Part shown: one piece after another, positions 34,850-44,456 of the stretch
Numbering within the stretch: the first letter of the stretch is position 1
How the letters are laid out: the number at the start of each line of letters is the position of its first letter
Assembly: GCA_013360215.1 (NCBI GenBank)
Contig: JABWCP010000014.1
Location: 1 to 64,000 of the forward strand
DNA: 64,000 bases
From: a bacterium
Lineage (GTDB): Bacteria; CLD3; SB21
Direction of reading: 5' to 3'
Program-made: the position numbers and the translations under genes
Notes under the pieces: model-generated
Databases searched by the model: none
Seen by the model: only the letters and a program-made list of their open reading frames with translations
Told to the model about the DNA's origin: nothing

Positions 34850-36307
34850 TTATAGCAAAGTTCGGTTAAAATGGTAGGTCAAGCTAATGCCATAGTACCA
34901 TTGTTTTGACGACTTCACGCCATTATAAGGGTCAAACAGATTTCCGCTATTAACAAACCGTATAGCCTCCATTGCACCCATGTCATAATAACCATTCAAA
35001 TCGGATGCCGGGCTATTTTTCTTCTTTAACCATGCGGCATCCCCCGAGATACTTAATCTGTTTTCGATAAAATAGGTTAAGTTAGTGCTAATTTTATATT
35101 TCTTACTTTTAAATGTTTCGTGTGTATCCTCATCGCCGATTTTAATATGTGCATTATCGTATGTGCCGCTGACAGTCCATAATAACCGATCCGCAATGGA
35201 ATACAGATGATTGACGGCCAACTGCATTTGCTTAAGATCACTGACAGGGTTGTATTTTTTTGAACTTGATCGAAAATCCAAACTACCTGTTGCCGAAAAA
35301 TCAATTTGCCCATTAATGGAGTAATTATGATAAAATTGCCCGTTGAGCATCATTCCTAAATAAGTGGAACGAAACTTCACGTCTTCATCATCCAGATAAT
35401 AATTGCTCGAATTTCTCTTATCTCGGCTTTGGTAGCGAATAATTCGTGGTCCGACATCAATCACATAGCCTTCCAAACGATTTCCGATCGCTTCCTGAAA
35501 AACATCGTTCATATAGTGCGCTTCAAACGGCGTTAAATCCGGTAATGCTTCATCTAACGAGTTCCAGAATTCTTTTTGATGCCTATCATAGACATTTTGA
35601 TAACCATATAACCGTGCAAACTCTGCGGCAACACGCTGCGTTGTTTCTTCGTTCCATGATTCACCCTTTCCGACAGCGTTGAGCCTTTCATGCACTCTCA
35701 TGGCGCGAATGACAGGTGTCACGTTACGGATTCGGCCAATACCAAACAATGTCGCCAAAGACAAATCAATGGCGTTTGATTTTTCTTTAGAACGCATTAT
35801 GGCCGTATCAGGAAACATATAACCGATATCCGTTACTTTATAAACAGACTCGCTCTTTGTATAAGCTATGTGCGGTAGAATGGTGGCATGATAATATCCC
35901 GCATAGTGGGAACTATTTCCTCGCAACATAACATGAGCAACTATGTCATTATAGTCACGGTCAGAGTGACCTAGATCGTTATTTCTACTGGTTTCATTGG
36001 TTCGTTTGGAATAAAATGCCGAAGCTGAAAAGTTTAAATCCTGCTTTTCCGATTCACGCATAAGGATATAATTGGAATTTAGCCAATACGACGAGTTATC
36101 ATTCTTATATTCTTCATCAGAATAATCCGAAGAGCTATTGTTTCTACTCAGGCTCGCATTGATCCATCCGCGGCTATATCCCCAATCGGGCAACCGGTAA
36201 TCCTTGATCGGTTTGGGATTATTATCTGAAAAGCCTACACTTGTCTGTGCGGATAATTGATCCTGCATTAATAGTGCAACCAAGCAAAGAAAAATGACTT
36301 TTCTCAT
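34850..36307 (-). CDS. Putative outer membrane beta-barrel protein, unknown function
   Basis: 485 residues. Signal peptide (MRKVIFLCLVALLMQDQLSA). The N-terminal mature region is rich in S, N and D ('SLSRNNSSSDYSDEE'), followed by barrel-like strands with alternating aromatics ('GQFYHNYSINGQIDFSATGS', 'ISTNLTYFIENRLSISGDAA') and a terminal strand 'GISLTYHFNRTLL' ending close to the last residue. A helical insertion lies near 230-270. No family is recognised. It converges with the second LytTR system. Confidence 0.72.
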   Translation of the reverse strand: MRKVIFLCLVALLMQDQLSAQTSVGFSDNNPKPIKDYRLPDWGYSRGWINASLSRNNSSSDYSDEEYKNDNSSYWLNSNYILMRESEKQDLNFSASAFYSKRTNETSRNNDLGHSDRDYNDIVAHVMLRGNSSHYAGYYHATILPHIAYTKSESVYKVTDIGYMFPDTAIMRSKEKSNAIDLSLATLFGIGRIRNVTPVIRAMRVHERLNAVGKGESWNEETTQRVAAEFARLYGYQNVYDRHQKEFWNSLDEALPDLTPFEAHYMNDVFQEAIGNRLEGYVIDVGPRIIRYQSRDKRNSSNYYLDDEDVKFRSTYLGMMLNGQFYHNYSINGQIDFSATGSLDFRSSSKKYNPVSDLKQMQLAVNHLYSIADRLLWTVSGTYDNAHIKIGDEDTHETFKSKKYKISTNLTYFIENRLSISGDAAWLKKKNSPASDLNGYYDMGAMEAIRFVNSGNLFDPYNGVKSSKQWYYGISLTYHFNRTLL

Positions 36308-36448
36308 GAGAATTCCCTCTAATTTGTGAAAAATGAAAGATTGACCTAAAAACTACGAAACCGTTATAGTAAAAAATTCATTGACTACCTGTGTTAAGTA
36401 AAAGAGGAATATGTCTGTATTAGACAGAGATAAGGCCGGAGGGTTTAA

Positions 36449-36485
36449 TAAAAAATCACCCGCCGCATGGAAAACATACGGCGGG
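36449..36485 (-). terminator. Rho-independent terminator
   Basis: Seven-base-pair stem CCCGCCG (36459-36465) / CGGCGGG (36479-36485), extended inward by partial pairing. On the minus strand it is followed by TGATTTTTTATT. It lies 15 bases after the stop of the E1 dehydrogenase gene. Confidence 0.82.
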
Positions 36486-36499
36486 AGTACAAATCAATT

Positions 36500-38572
36500 C
36501 TAGTACTTTGCTAAATTTTCAAGCGCGGTCGTAATGTTATGATCCTGCGGAAGTATCATTTCTTCGAGGAACCAGTTATACGGCACCGGTGAAAAAGCGC
36601 CAGCCACACGTTGGACCGGAGCATCAAGGTATTCAAATCCTTGGTGCATGATCTGCGCAACGATTTCGCTGCCAAAACCACAAAATTCGACATCTTCGTG
36701 CACCACGAGGCATTTGCCTGTTTTCTTGACGGAATTCAAAATCGTATCGGTATCCAAAGGCACGATCGTACGAATGTCAATCACTTCGATTTTCACATTG
36801 TGAGTTTCTTCCATGTACTTCGCGGCATTGAGGCATTTATTGACCATCATACCGTACGTCACGACCGTGATATCCGAACCCTCACGTTTGACGGCCGCTT
36901 TGCCGAAAGGAAGCAAATAATCTGCATCCGGTTCCGGCATCTGCGCAAAACCTTGACGATACATGCCTTTGTGTTCCAAGAACAACACCGGGTCATCACA
37001 ACGAATGGCCGTTTTCAGAAGCCCTTTCGCATCGGCTGCATTCGACGGTAATGCGATTTTCAAACCGGGAATATGCGCAAAAAAGGATTCGATATTCTGC
37101 GAATGGCAAAGCGCACCGTGAATATAACCGCCTATAGGAATACGCACGACCATCGGACATTTCCACGTACCATTGGAACGGTAACGCATCGTCGCGAGTT
37201 CGTTGCGAATCTGCATCATCGCCGTCCACACATAATCGCCAAACTGAATCTCTACCACAGGTTTCCATCCGCGCACGGCGAGCCCTACGGCCGTCCCGAC
37301 GATAGATGATTCCGCCAGCGGTGAATTGAATACGCGATCGCGTCCAAATTTTTTAGACAGGCCTTTAGTTGCCGTAAATACGCCGCCTTTGTCATCTTCG
37401 ATATCTTCACCGAACATAATGATTCTAGGATCACGCTCCAGTTCTTCGGCCATAGCATGATTGATCGCATCCACAAGCACGATGGGTTTTCCGCTCGGTA
37501 CGGTTTTTTCATATGCAAGCGTATCCGGTTCTTCAGAAAACACATGTTTCATGGCAACGCTTTTATCCGGGTGCGGCTGCGTTTCGGCCCAATCCGCTGC
37601 GTCATCTACAGATTTATAACATTCCTGACGAAACGCTTCATCGTCTTCTTTTTTAAGAATGCGGTTATCGGTGAGAAATTTGGCCATTTGTTCGATCGGA
37701 TCGCGCGCACGATCTTTCGCAAGATCTTCCTCCGGACGGTATTTACGCTGATCATCGGAAGAGGAGTGCGGTAATAAACGGACGACATCCGCCACAACCA
37801 AAGCCGGTCCTTCGCCTTTGCGTGCTTTCTCTGTCGCTTCTTTTATGATGGCATAGCTTTCTAGAAAATTCGTTCCGTCCATTTCATAGCAATGAATATT
37901 CGAATACCCGGCGCCGAGCGAGAGGATCGAATCCGATGTTTGCTGATGGATCGGTACAGAAATCGCGTATTTATTATCCTGAATAAAGAACACCACAGGA
38001 AATTTCTCACGGCTCGCCCAATTGAGGGCTTCGTGAAAATCACCTTGAGACGTCGTACCGTCCCCTGAAGACACATACACGACTTCGTCTTTGCCCTCTT
38101 TAGCCGCGCCCATCGCACAACCGACCGCCTGCAAAAACTGTGTTCCCGTGGGACTGGATTGCGAAGGAATTCGTAAACCCGCATGACCGTAGTGCTGGGG
38201 CATCTGACGACCGCCGGAATTGGGGTCATCGGCTTTCGCTAAAAAGCATAACATAAGTTCTTGAGCCGTCATACCTACGCTGAGGCAAAGCGCCTGGTCG
38301 CGATAATACGGATAAAACCAGTCTTTGCCGGGTTGCATGGCAAACCCCGCCGCCACCTGCGCGGCTTCGTGGCCGGAGCATCCGATATGAAAAAAACTCT
38401 TTCCTTGTTTGAGCATACGCAACATTTTGTCATCCAAATATCGTGCGATGATCATGTGACGATACGCGGCCAACAGCCGCTCTTTCGTCAATTCGGGAAA
38501 ATCGCTCAGCGAATATTTTTTTCCGTTACCGGGCCTGACCATATCGGGACGGGTCTGGGCTTTGGAAGCCAT
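36500..38572 (-). CDS. Fused E1 alpha-beta subunit of a 2-oxoacid (branched-chain) dehydrogenase
   Basis: 690 residues from the ATG at 38572, which has AAGGAG upstream; the frame to 38689 adds an implausible leader. The alpha half (about 25-340) has the thiamine-diphosphate motif 'SSGDGTTSQGDFHEALNW...N' and phosphorylation-loop-like 'LLPHSSSDDQRKYR'. The beta half (about 360-690) starts 'KPIVLVDAINHAMAEE' and contains 'NSPLAESSIVGTAVGLA'. Such fused E1 proteins decarboxylate 2-oxoacids in the pyruvate or branched-chain 2-oxoacid complex. The alpha half looks more like the branched-chain type. E2 and E3 are not in the window. Confidence 0.92.
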   Translation of the reverse strand: MASKAQTRPDMVRPGNGKKYSLSDFPELTKERLLAAYRHMIIARYLDDKMLRMLKQGKSFFHIGCSGHEAAQVAAGFAMQPGKDWFYPYYRDQALCLSVGMTAQELMLCFLAKADDPNSGGRQMPQHYGHAGLRIPSQSSPTGTQFLQAVGCAMGAAKEGKDEVVYVSSGDGTTSQGDFHEALNWASREKFPVVFFIQDNKYAISVPIHQQTSDSILSLGAGYSNIHCYEMDGTNFLESYAIIKEATEKARKGEGPALVVADVVRLLPHSSSDDQRKYRPEEDLAKDRARDPIEQMAKFLTDNRILKKEDDEAFRQECYKSVDDAADWAETQPHPDKSVAMKHVFSEEPDTLAYEKTVPSGKPIVLVDAINHAMAEELERDPRIIMFGEDIEDDKGGVFTATKGLSKKFGRDRVFNSPLAESSIVGTAVGLAVRGWKPVVEIQFGDYVWTAMMQIRNELATMRYRSNGTWKCPMVVRIPIGGYIHGALCHSQNIESFFAHIPGLKIALPSNAADAKGLLKTAIRCDDPVLFLEHKGMYRQGFAQMPEPDADYLLPFGKAAVKREGSDITVVTYGMMVNKCLNAAKYMEETHNVKIEVIDIRTIVPLDTDTILNSVKKTGKCLVVHEDVEFCGFGSEIVAQIMHQGFEYLDAPVQRVAGAFSPVPYNWFLEEMILPQDHNITTALENLAKY

Positions 38573-38787
38573 GCGTTTACTCCTTATTCGTACAATAATT
38601 TGAGTTATACAAAAGTAGTCTGAAACGCGGGATTGTAGGTAAAAAAACCTATATGCACAAGCGGAAATTAGCAGATAAAATATTCGCATCCAATCGAAAC
38701 AAATTCTTTATTTTATCGTTCTTACCATCAACCTTTCGTTTAACACTATTCTATTTTATATACCATTTTAGTTTGAGGTCATCGTAT

Positions 38788-41181
38788 ATGCTCTCCAATT
38801 ATCTGACGGTCGCATGGCGTTCTATCACCCGCAAAAAAGGATTCTCCGCCATTCTTATTTCCGGCTTAGCCGTCGGCATGGCTTGTTTTCTGCTTATCGC
38901 TTTGTACGCATTGGATGAATGGTCCTACGATCGCTTTCACGGCAAAAAAGATCGCATTTATCGTCTGGCGGAAAAGCTCGAATCGGAAAATTCATCGAGT
39001 AACCCGTTTCCGGTAGCCCAAGCTTTGAAAACCGACTACCCGCATCTTGTGGAGCAAACCGTACGCCTGTTTAATTTCCAATTAACTTCTTTTACGCTGC
39101 AGATCGGCGATCAAAAATACAACGAATCCAATTTGTACTTTGCCGATTCGACTTTTTTTCAAGTGTTTGACTACGCCTTAGCGGAAGGTGATCCGCAAAC
39201 AGCGCTTGCCCGCCCCAATAATATCATCGTATCCCGCGCCATGGCCAAAAAATATTTCGGTGATACGCCGCCGTTGGGAAAAATACTTCGATTAGAAGGC
39301 AAACTTGATCTGATGGTGTCCGGTATCTTTGCGGAAATACCGACCCAAAGCCATATTCGATTTGACGCGCTGATTTCGTTTTCTACGGCGGCTTCCTTGA
39401 CCGGACCGAATACATTCAAAGGCTGGGTTTGGAATCCGTGCTGGACATACTTGCTTCTGAAAGAGGGCGTTTCACCCGATGAATTGACAACTCAATTTCC
39501 GGAATTTATAAAAAAATATTATCCTGATTTTCTCAAAGCTCAGGTTACGCACTATCTGCAGCCCTTGACCGATATTCACTTACATTCCAAATTAGATTAT
39601 GAAATGCACCCCAACGGGGATGCGGCCACCGTATGGGTATTCTGCACCGTCGGTTTGCTCATTTTGCTTATCTCGTGTATCAATTTTACCAATCTCGCCA
39701 CGGCACGTTCGCTGATGCGCGCACGGGAAGTCGGTATGCGCAAAGTGCTTGGCGCGGATCGAAAGATGATCGTGCGTCAGTTTCTCGGCGAATCGCTTTT
39801 GATTAGTTTGATCGCATGGGTTGGTGCACTGATTCTGTCGGAAATATCATTACCGCTGCTGAATGCGCTCACGGGAAAAAATTTCAGTTGGGCCGCGTTT
39901 CAATATGCATGGTATATACCTCTCGGGTTACTGATCGCCGCGCTGTGCGGAGTTTTGGGCGGATGGTATCCGTCGTTGTTTTTAGCACGATTTGAGGCCG
40001 TGACGGTCCTCAAAGGACAATTCAAACATTCCGGTAAAACGCGGTGGCTGCGTCAAACTCTCGTGGTGATGCAATTTGCGATTTCTACCGGTCTTATTGC
40101 CGGCACTATCGTCGTCTATCTCCAGCTTCATTATATGCGTTCCGCCGATACCGGATTCCAAAAAGAACATATCCTCGTTATTCCTACGCGACCGGCGATG
40201 ATCAAACGGTATGAAACGCTGAAGTCCGAATGGAAATCCGATAGCCGAATTCAAGACGTCACCGTGATGAATGAAATCCTGGGTGTACATCATAATACCC
40301 ATGAGATTCGTTATGAACCTATGCCTGTCGGTCAATGGCAATATTTCCCCGGTCTCATGGTGGACGAAGATTTCGCGGAAACATTTGGCTTGCTACTGCT
40401 GGCCGGGCGGGATTTTTCAAAAGATTTTCCACGCGATGATTCGCTGGGAATTTTAGTCAATGAAGCGGCCGTTGAACGCATGGGCTGGGGTTCTCCGGAA
40501 AAAGCGATCGGTCAGATTTTTGAAACCATCGGCGGTCACGAACGCGTGATCGGTGTAGTCAAAAATTTTAACTACAAATCGCTCGCACACCGTATCGAAC
40601 CTTTTTTTATAGACATGCCCAACGCCGGTAATTTCAATTTCTTCAGAAAGTTCATGGCGCTTCGCATTCGATCCCATGATCTGCCCGGTACGATCTCACA
40701 CATTGAGTCGGTGTGGAATCGTATCGTTCCGGAATATCCGTGTGAATTTTCATTTCTTGATCAGAATATCGAAAAAATGTATCGCGCTCAGGAAAACCTG
40801 AGCCGGATTATCGGATACTTCGCCGGGCTGGCTATTTTTATTGCCTGCCTCGGTATGTTTGCGCTGGCTTCTTTTATGGCCGAACAGCGCACCAAAGAAA
40901 TCGGCATTCGTAAAACCCTCGGCGCGCGCACCTCCGAACTCGCGCTACTTTTCGCACGGGATTTTGTCATCTTGGTACTCATCGCCGCAGCGGTATCAAG
41001 CCTTCCTTCCGCATGGTTTATGCAGGATTGGCTGAATAATTACAATTTCCGCATCACATTGGAATGGTGGATTTTTGCCGCTTCGGCCGGTGTTGCGCTG
41101 TTGATCGCCGCACTTACCGTCAGCTATCAGGCTGTACGTACGGCTTCCCGTAATCCCGTAAAGGCGTTACGGTATGAGTAA
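38788..41181 (+). CDS. MacB/FtsX-family ABC transporter permease
   Basis: 797 residues from the ATG at 38788 (GAGG upstream); the frame to 38653 adds a non-conserved leader. Two copies of the architecture: membrane helix, MacB periplasmic core ('LRLEGKLDLMVSGIFAEIPT'), then three helices with FtsX motif 'ATARSLMRAREVGMRKVLGA', repeated as 'MAEQRTKEIGIRKTLGAR' near the end. Such permeases export lipoproteins, peptides or drugs with a separate ATPase. No ATPase gene is adjacent, which is common in Bacteroidota. Confidence 0.9.
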   Translation: MLSNYLTVAWRSITRKKGFSAILISGLAVGMACFLLIALYALDEWSYDRFHGKKDRIYRLAEKLESENSSSNPFPVAQALKTDYPHLVEQTVRLFNFQLTSFTLQIGDQKYNESNLYFADSTFFQVFDYALAEGDPQTALARPNNIIVSRAMAKKYFGDTPPLGKILRLEGKLDLMVSGIFAEIPTQSHIRFDALISFSTAASLTGPNTFKGWVWNPCWTYLLLKEGVSPDELTTQFPEFIKKYYPDFLKAQVTHYLQPLTDIHLHSKLDYEMHPNGDAATVWVFCTVGLLILLISCINFTNLATARSLMRAREVGMRKVLGADRKMIVRQFLGESLLISLIAWVGALILSEISLPLLNALTGKNFSWAAFQYAWYIPLGLLIAALCGVLGGWYPSLFLARFEAVTVLKGQFKHSGKTRWLRQTLVVMQFAISTGLIAGTIVVYLQLHYMRSADTGFQKEHILVIPTRPAMIKRYETLKSEWKSDSRIQDVTVMNEILGVHHNTHEIRYEPMPVGQWQYFPGLMVDEDFAETFGLLLLAGRDFSKDFPRDDSLGILVNEAAVERMGWGSPEKAIGQIFETIGGHERVIGVVKNFNYKSLAHRIEPFFIDMPNAGNFNFFRKFMALRIRSHDLPGTISHIESVWNRIVPEYPCEFSFLDQNIEKMYRAQENLSRIIGYFAGLAIFIACLGMFALASFMAEQRTKEIGIRKTLGARTSELALLFARDFVILVLIAAAVSSLPSAWFMQDWLNNYNFRITLEWWIFAASAGVALLIAALTVSYQAVRTASRNPVKALRYE

Positions 41182-41341
41182 TCACAGCTTAGGTTGGTTC
41201 ATGTTCTAACATACCCCGTCGCACTTGATCTTTGTCATGTCGCATGTCGTCAACGCACACGATATTTATTGCAAAATAGGCGAATCTTGGACATATTGCG
41301 CCGCTTTTTATTTAACCGCCTAACTTATAAAGGGCCCGGAC

Positions 41342-42415
41342 ATGCAATTAGACATTATCCGCGTTGACGAAAATAAGAAAAAAATCAAACCTACCGACGA
41401 ATCCACACTCGGTTTCGGAAAAATTTTCAGCGATCATTTTTTTCACATGACCCACACAACCAAGTTGGGTTGGCATAAAGCCATGATCGAACCGTATCGC
41501 GCACTCAGTTTGGATCCGGCGGCGGTGGTTTTCCACTACGCGCAGGAAATTTTTGAGGGCCTTAAAGCCTATCGCGGAAAAGACAACGGTGTGTACCTCT
41601 TCCGTTCCAAAGATAATTTCCGACGAATGAACCGTTCCGCCGTGCGTGTTTGTATGCCGGAGTTAGATATCGAATTTGTCAACGACGCGCTGAAAAAACT
41701 CGTATTGATAGATCAGGATTGGATTCCCCGTAGTCGCGGTACGGCGATGTACATCCGCCCCACCATGATCGCCACCGAACCGTCCGTCAGCGTCAAAAGT
41801 TCAGATGAGTTTTTGTTTTATATTCTTCTTGGTCCGGCGGGTAACTACTACCCGGAAGGCTTTAATCCGATAAAAATTTACGTCAGTAAAAAACATATTC
41901 GCGCGGCCAAAGGCGGACTTGGCGAAGCTAAAACCGGTGCTAACTACGCAGCCAGTCTTTATACTGCACAAGAAGCCAAGAAAAAAGGTTTTACGCAAGT
42001 ATTGTGGCTCGACGCTTTTGAACACCGTTATATCGAAGAAGTCGGCGCGATGAATATTTTTTTCCGTTTCAAAGACGAAGTCGTCACTTCCCCCTTAGGC
42101 GGTACGATCCTTCCGGGCATCACCCGCGACTCGATCATACAATTACTCAAACACTGGGGCATGAAAATTTCCGAACGGCCGATCACGATTGACGAAGTGG
42201 CCGAAGGCGCACAAAACGGCAACCTTCTGGAAGCGTTCGGTGCGGGTACGGCAGCCGTCATTTCCCCCGTCGGCGAGTTTTCCCATAACGATCAACCCAT
42301 CATCGTCGGACAAAACAAAGTCGGCGAATTGTCCAAAAAACTATACGACGAATTGCTGGCCATCCAATACGGCGAAAAGCCGGAACCTTTCGGATGGGTG
42401 GAACGTATCGGATAA
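41342..42415 (+). CDS. ilvE: Branched-chain amino acid aminotransferase
   Basis: 357 residues, class IV PLP aminotransferase, group of long BCATs. Likely PLP lysine K197 in 'GGLGEAKTGANYAASLYTAQ'. Also present are 'YAQEIFEGLKAYRG', 'YIRPTMIATEPSVSV', 'VLWLDAFEHRYIEEVGAMNI' and 'LEAFGAGTAAVISPVG'. It interconverts leucine, isoleucine and valine with their 2-oxoacids. Its position 3 kb from a branched-chain-like E1 gene fits the same pathway, although they are not cotranscribed. Confidence 0.95.
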   Translation: MQLDIIRVDENKKKIKPTDESTLGFGKIFSDHFFHMTHTTKLGWHKAMIEPYRALSLDPAAVVFHYAQEIFEGLKAYRGKDNGVYLFRSKDNFRRMNRSAVRVCMPELDIEFVNDALKKLVLIDQDWIPRSRGTAMYIRPTMIATEPSVSVKSSDEFLFYILLGPAGNYYPEGFNPIKIYVSKKHIRAAKGGLGEAKTGANYAASLYTAQEAKKKGFTQVLWLDAFEHRYIEEVGAMNIFFRFKDEVVTSPLGGTILPGITRDSIIQLLKHWGMKISERPITIDEVAEGAQNGNLLEAFGAGTAAVISPVGEFSHNDQPIIVGQNKVGELSKKLYDELLAIQYGEKPEPFGWVERIG

Positions 42416-42431
42416 ATCATCGAACGATTGC

Positions 42432-42457
42432 ATTCCCGCGCAAGCGGGAATTTTTTT
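42432..42457 (+). terminator. Rho-independent terminator of ilvE
   Basis: Eight-base-pair stem ATTCCCGC / GCGGGAAT with a GCAA tetraloop, then seven T's. Confidence 0.9.
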
Positions 42458-42494
42458 AGTATATAAAATACGTCTATTTACATAAGGAGTTCAC

Positions 42495-44381
42495 ATGCAT
42501 ACAATGGAAGTTCTTTTTATTTTCACAATCGGCTTGATTGCCGGTACGGTCGCTTTTGCACAAGAGCGCGATCGCACCAAAATCGAAGAAAAATACAAAT
42601 GGAATCTCACCGACATCTACAAATCGGATGACGACTGGAAAAAGTCCAAAGATCAATTGATTTTGGATATCCAAAAACTCGCACCGCATAAAGGCCAGCT
42701 CGGCAAATCCGCCCAACATCTTTTGGACGGACTCAATACGATGTTTGATCTTTCCAAAACGTTTACACGCTTGTACTCCTATGCCAGCATGTCGTCGGAT
42801 CAGGATACGCGCGATTCCAAATATCTTGCAATGGTACAGGAAATGAGCCAAATCGGATCTTCTTTCAGTGCGGCCGCTTCCTTTATCGAGCCTGAAATCT
42901 TAGCGCTTGATCGTGCCATGGTGGATGGTTTTATCAAACAGGAACCAAAACTGGCAATTTATAAATTTTATCTTAACGATATTCTTCGCCGTCAAGCTCA
43001 TACCGGTTCCGCAGCGGAAGAAAAAATCATAGCCGACGCCAGCCTGATGGCTGATGGCGCACAAAACATCTATAGCATTTTTTCCAATGCCGATTTTCCA
43101 TATCCCGAAGCTACGTTTTCCGACGGCAAAACAGTAAAGCTGGATCAGGCTTCGTTCGGCTTTTTCCGCGCTTCACAAAATCGCGAAGACCGCAAAAAAA
43201 CCTTTTCGACGTTCTTCGGAAAACTCAATGAATTCCGCCGCACCTACGGCACGCAACTGTATGCGGAAATCAAAAAGAATATTTTCTACAAAAATGCCCG
43301 TAAATATAATTCATCCCTCGAATCGGCTCTGGATGCCAATAACATTCCGACGGACGTCTATCATAACCATGTCAAAAATGTCAACGCCAATCTCAATTCG
43401 TTTCATCGTTATCTGAAGCTGCGCCAGCGTATCCTCGGCGTCGACCAATTGCATTATTACGATCTGTATGCGCCGCTCCTCAAAAACGTGGAGCTCAAAT
43501 ATTCTGTGGACGAAGCCGGCAAACATATTACGACGTCGCTAGCGCCTTTGGGCAAAGAGTACGTCGGCGTGATCGAAAAAGCATTAAACGAACGCTGGAT
43601 TGATATGTACCCGACCGACGGCAAACGCTCCGGCGCGTACTCCAACGGTTCCGCCTACGATGTGCATCCGTATATGCTGATGAATTATAAAGGCAAATAC
43701 GACGACATGAGCACACTGACGCACGAACTTGGCCACACGATGCAAAGCTATTTGTCCAACAAAAAACAACCATATCCCACGGCCAATTATCCGATTTTTG
43801 TTGCCGAAGTCGCTTCGACATTCAATGAGGCATTGCTCATCGAATATATGCTCAAAAATATCAAAGATGACGAGACGCGCCTTTCCTTACTCGGCAGTTA
43901 TCTCGAAGGCATCAAAGGAACCGTATTTCGTCAAACGCAATTCGCCGAATTCGAATTACGCATTCACGAAATCGCTGAAAAGGGCGAAGCACTGACAGGC
44001 GACCGCTTCAATGAAATCTACATGGAAATCACCCGTAAATATTACGGACACGACTTGGGTGTGTGTATCGTAGACGACGACATCAAAATCGAATGGGCCT
44101 ACATCCCGCATTTTTATTATAATTTTTACGTGTATCAATACGCCACATCATTTACGGCTTCTGCGGCATTATCCGAAAAAGTGATTTCCGGTGATAAAAC
44201 AGCGACGCAAGCGTATTTGAATTTCCTCTCATCGGGTGGTTCTAAGTATCCGATCGAACTGCTCAAAGATGCCGGCGTGGATATGCTCAGCACACAGCCG
44301 ATCGAACTCACGATGAAAAAGATGAATCGCGTCATGGATGAAATGGAAAAAATCCTTGATCGCATGAATAAGAAAAAATAA
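42495..44381 (+). CDS. pepF: Exported oligoendopeptidase F (M3B metallopeptidase)
   Basis: 628 residues. AAGGAG lies five bases before the ATG at 42495. An N-terminal signal peptide (about 1-23; 'FIFTIGLIAGTVAFAQ') precedes the M3B body. The N-terminal PepF domain is about 120-190; the peptidase domain has the zinc site 'LTHELGHTMQSYLS' near residue 410, with the third ligand E in 'AEVASTFNEALL' downstream. It cleaves oligopeptides of roughly 7-17 residues. Most PepF are cytoplasmic; export is therefore notable, and it may process peptides in the periplasm. Confidence 0.93.
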   Translation: MHTMEVLFIFTIGLIAGTVAFAQERDRTKIEEKYKWNLTDIYKSDDDWKKSKDQLILDIQKLAPHKGQLGKSAQHLLDGLNTMFDLSKTFTRLYSYASMSSDQDTRDSKYLAMVQEMSQIGSSFSAAASFIEPEILALDRAMVDGFIKQEPKLAIYKFYLNDILRRQAHTGSAAEEKIIADASLMADGAQNIYSIFSNADFPYPEATFSDGKTVKLDQASFGFFRASQNREDRKKTFSTFFGKLNEFRRTYGTQLYAEIKKNIFYKNARKYNSSLESALDANNIPTDVYHNHVKNVNANLNSFHRYLKLRQRILGVDQLHYYDLYAPLLKNVELKYSVDEAGKHITTSLAPLGKEYVGVIEKALNERWIDMYPTDGKRSGAYSNGSAYDVHPYMLMNYKGKYDDMSTLTHELGHTMQSYLSNKKQPYPTANYPIFVAEVASTFNEALLIEYMLKNIKDDETRLSLLGSYLEGIKGTVFRQTQFAEFELRIHEIAEKGEALTGDRFNEIYMEITRKYYGHDLGVCIVDDDIKIEWAYIPHFYYNFYVYQYATSFTASAALSEKVISGDKTATQAYLNFLSSGGSKYPIELLKDAGVDMLSTQPIELTMKKMNRVMDEMEKILDRMNKKK

Positions 44382-44400
44382 AAAACGCATATCATCCACG

Positions 44401-44436
44401 AAACGCCTGGGCCTCGCCGCTCAGGCGTTTTCTTTT
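44401..44436 (+). terminator. Rho-independent terminator of pepF
   Basis: Nine-base-pair stem AAACGCCTG (44401-44409) / CAGGCGTTT (44422-44430), then TCTTTT. It separates pepF from the ABC-F gene. Confidence 0.82.
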
Positions 44437-44456
44437 CTCAGAAATGAGTTCTTTGT

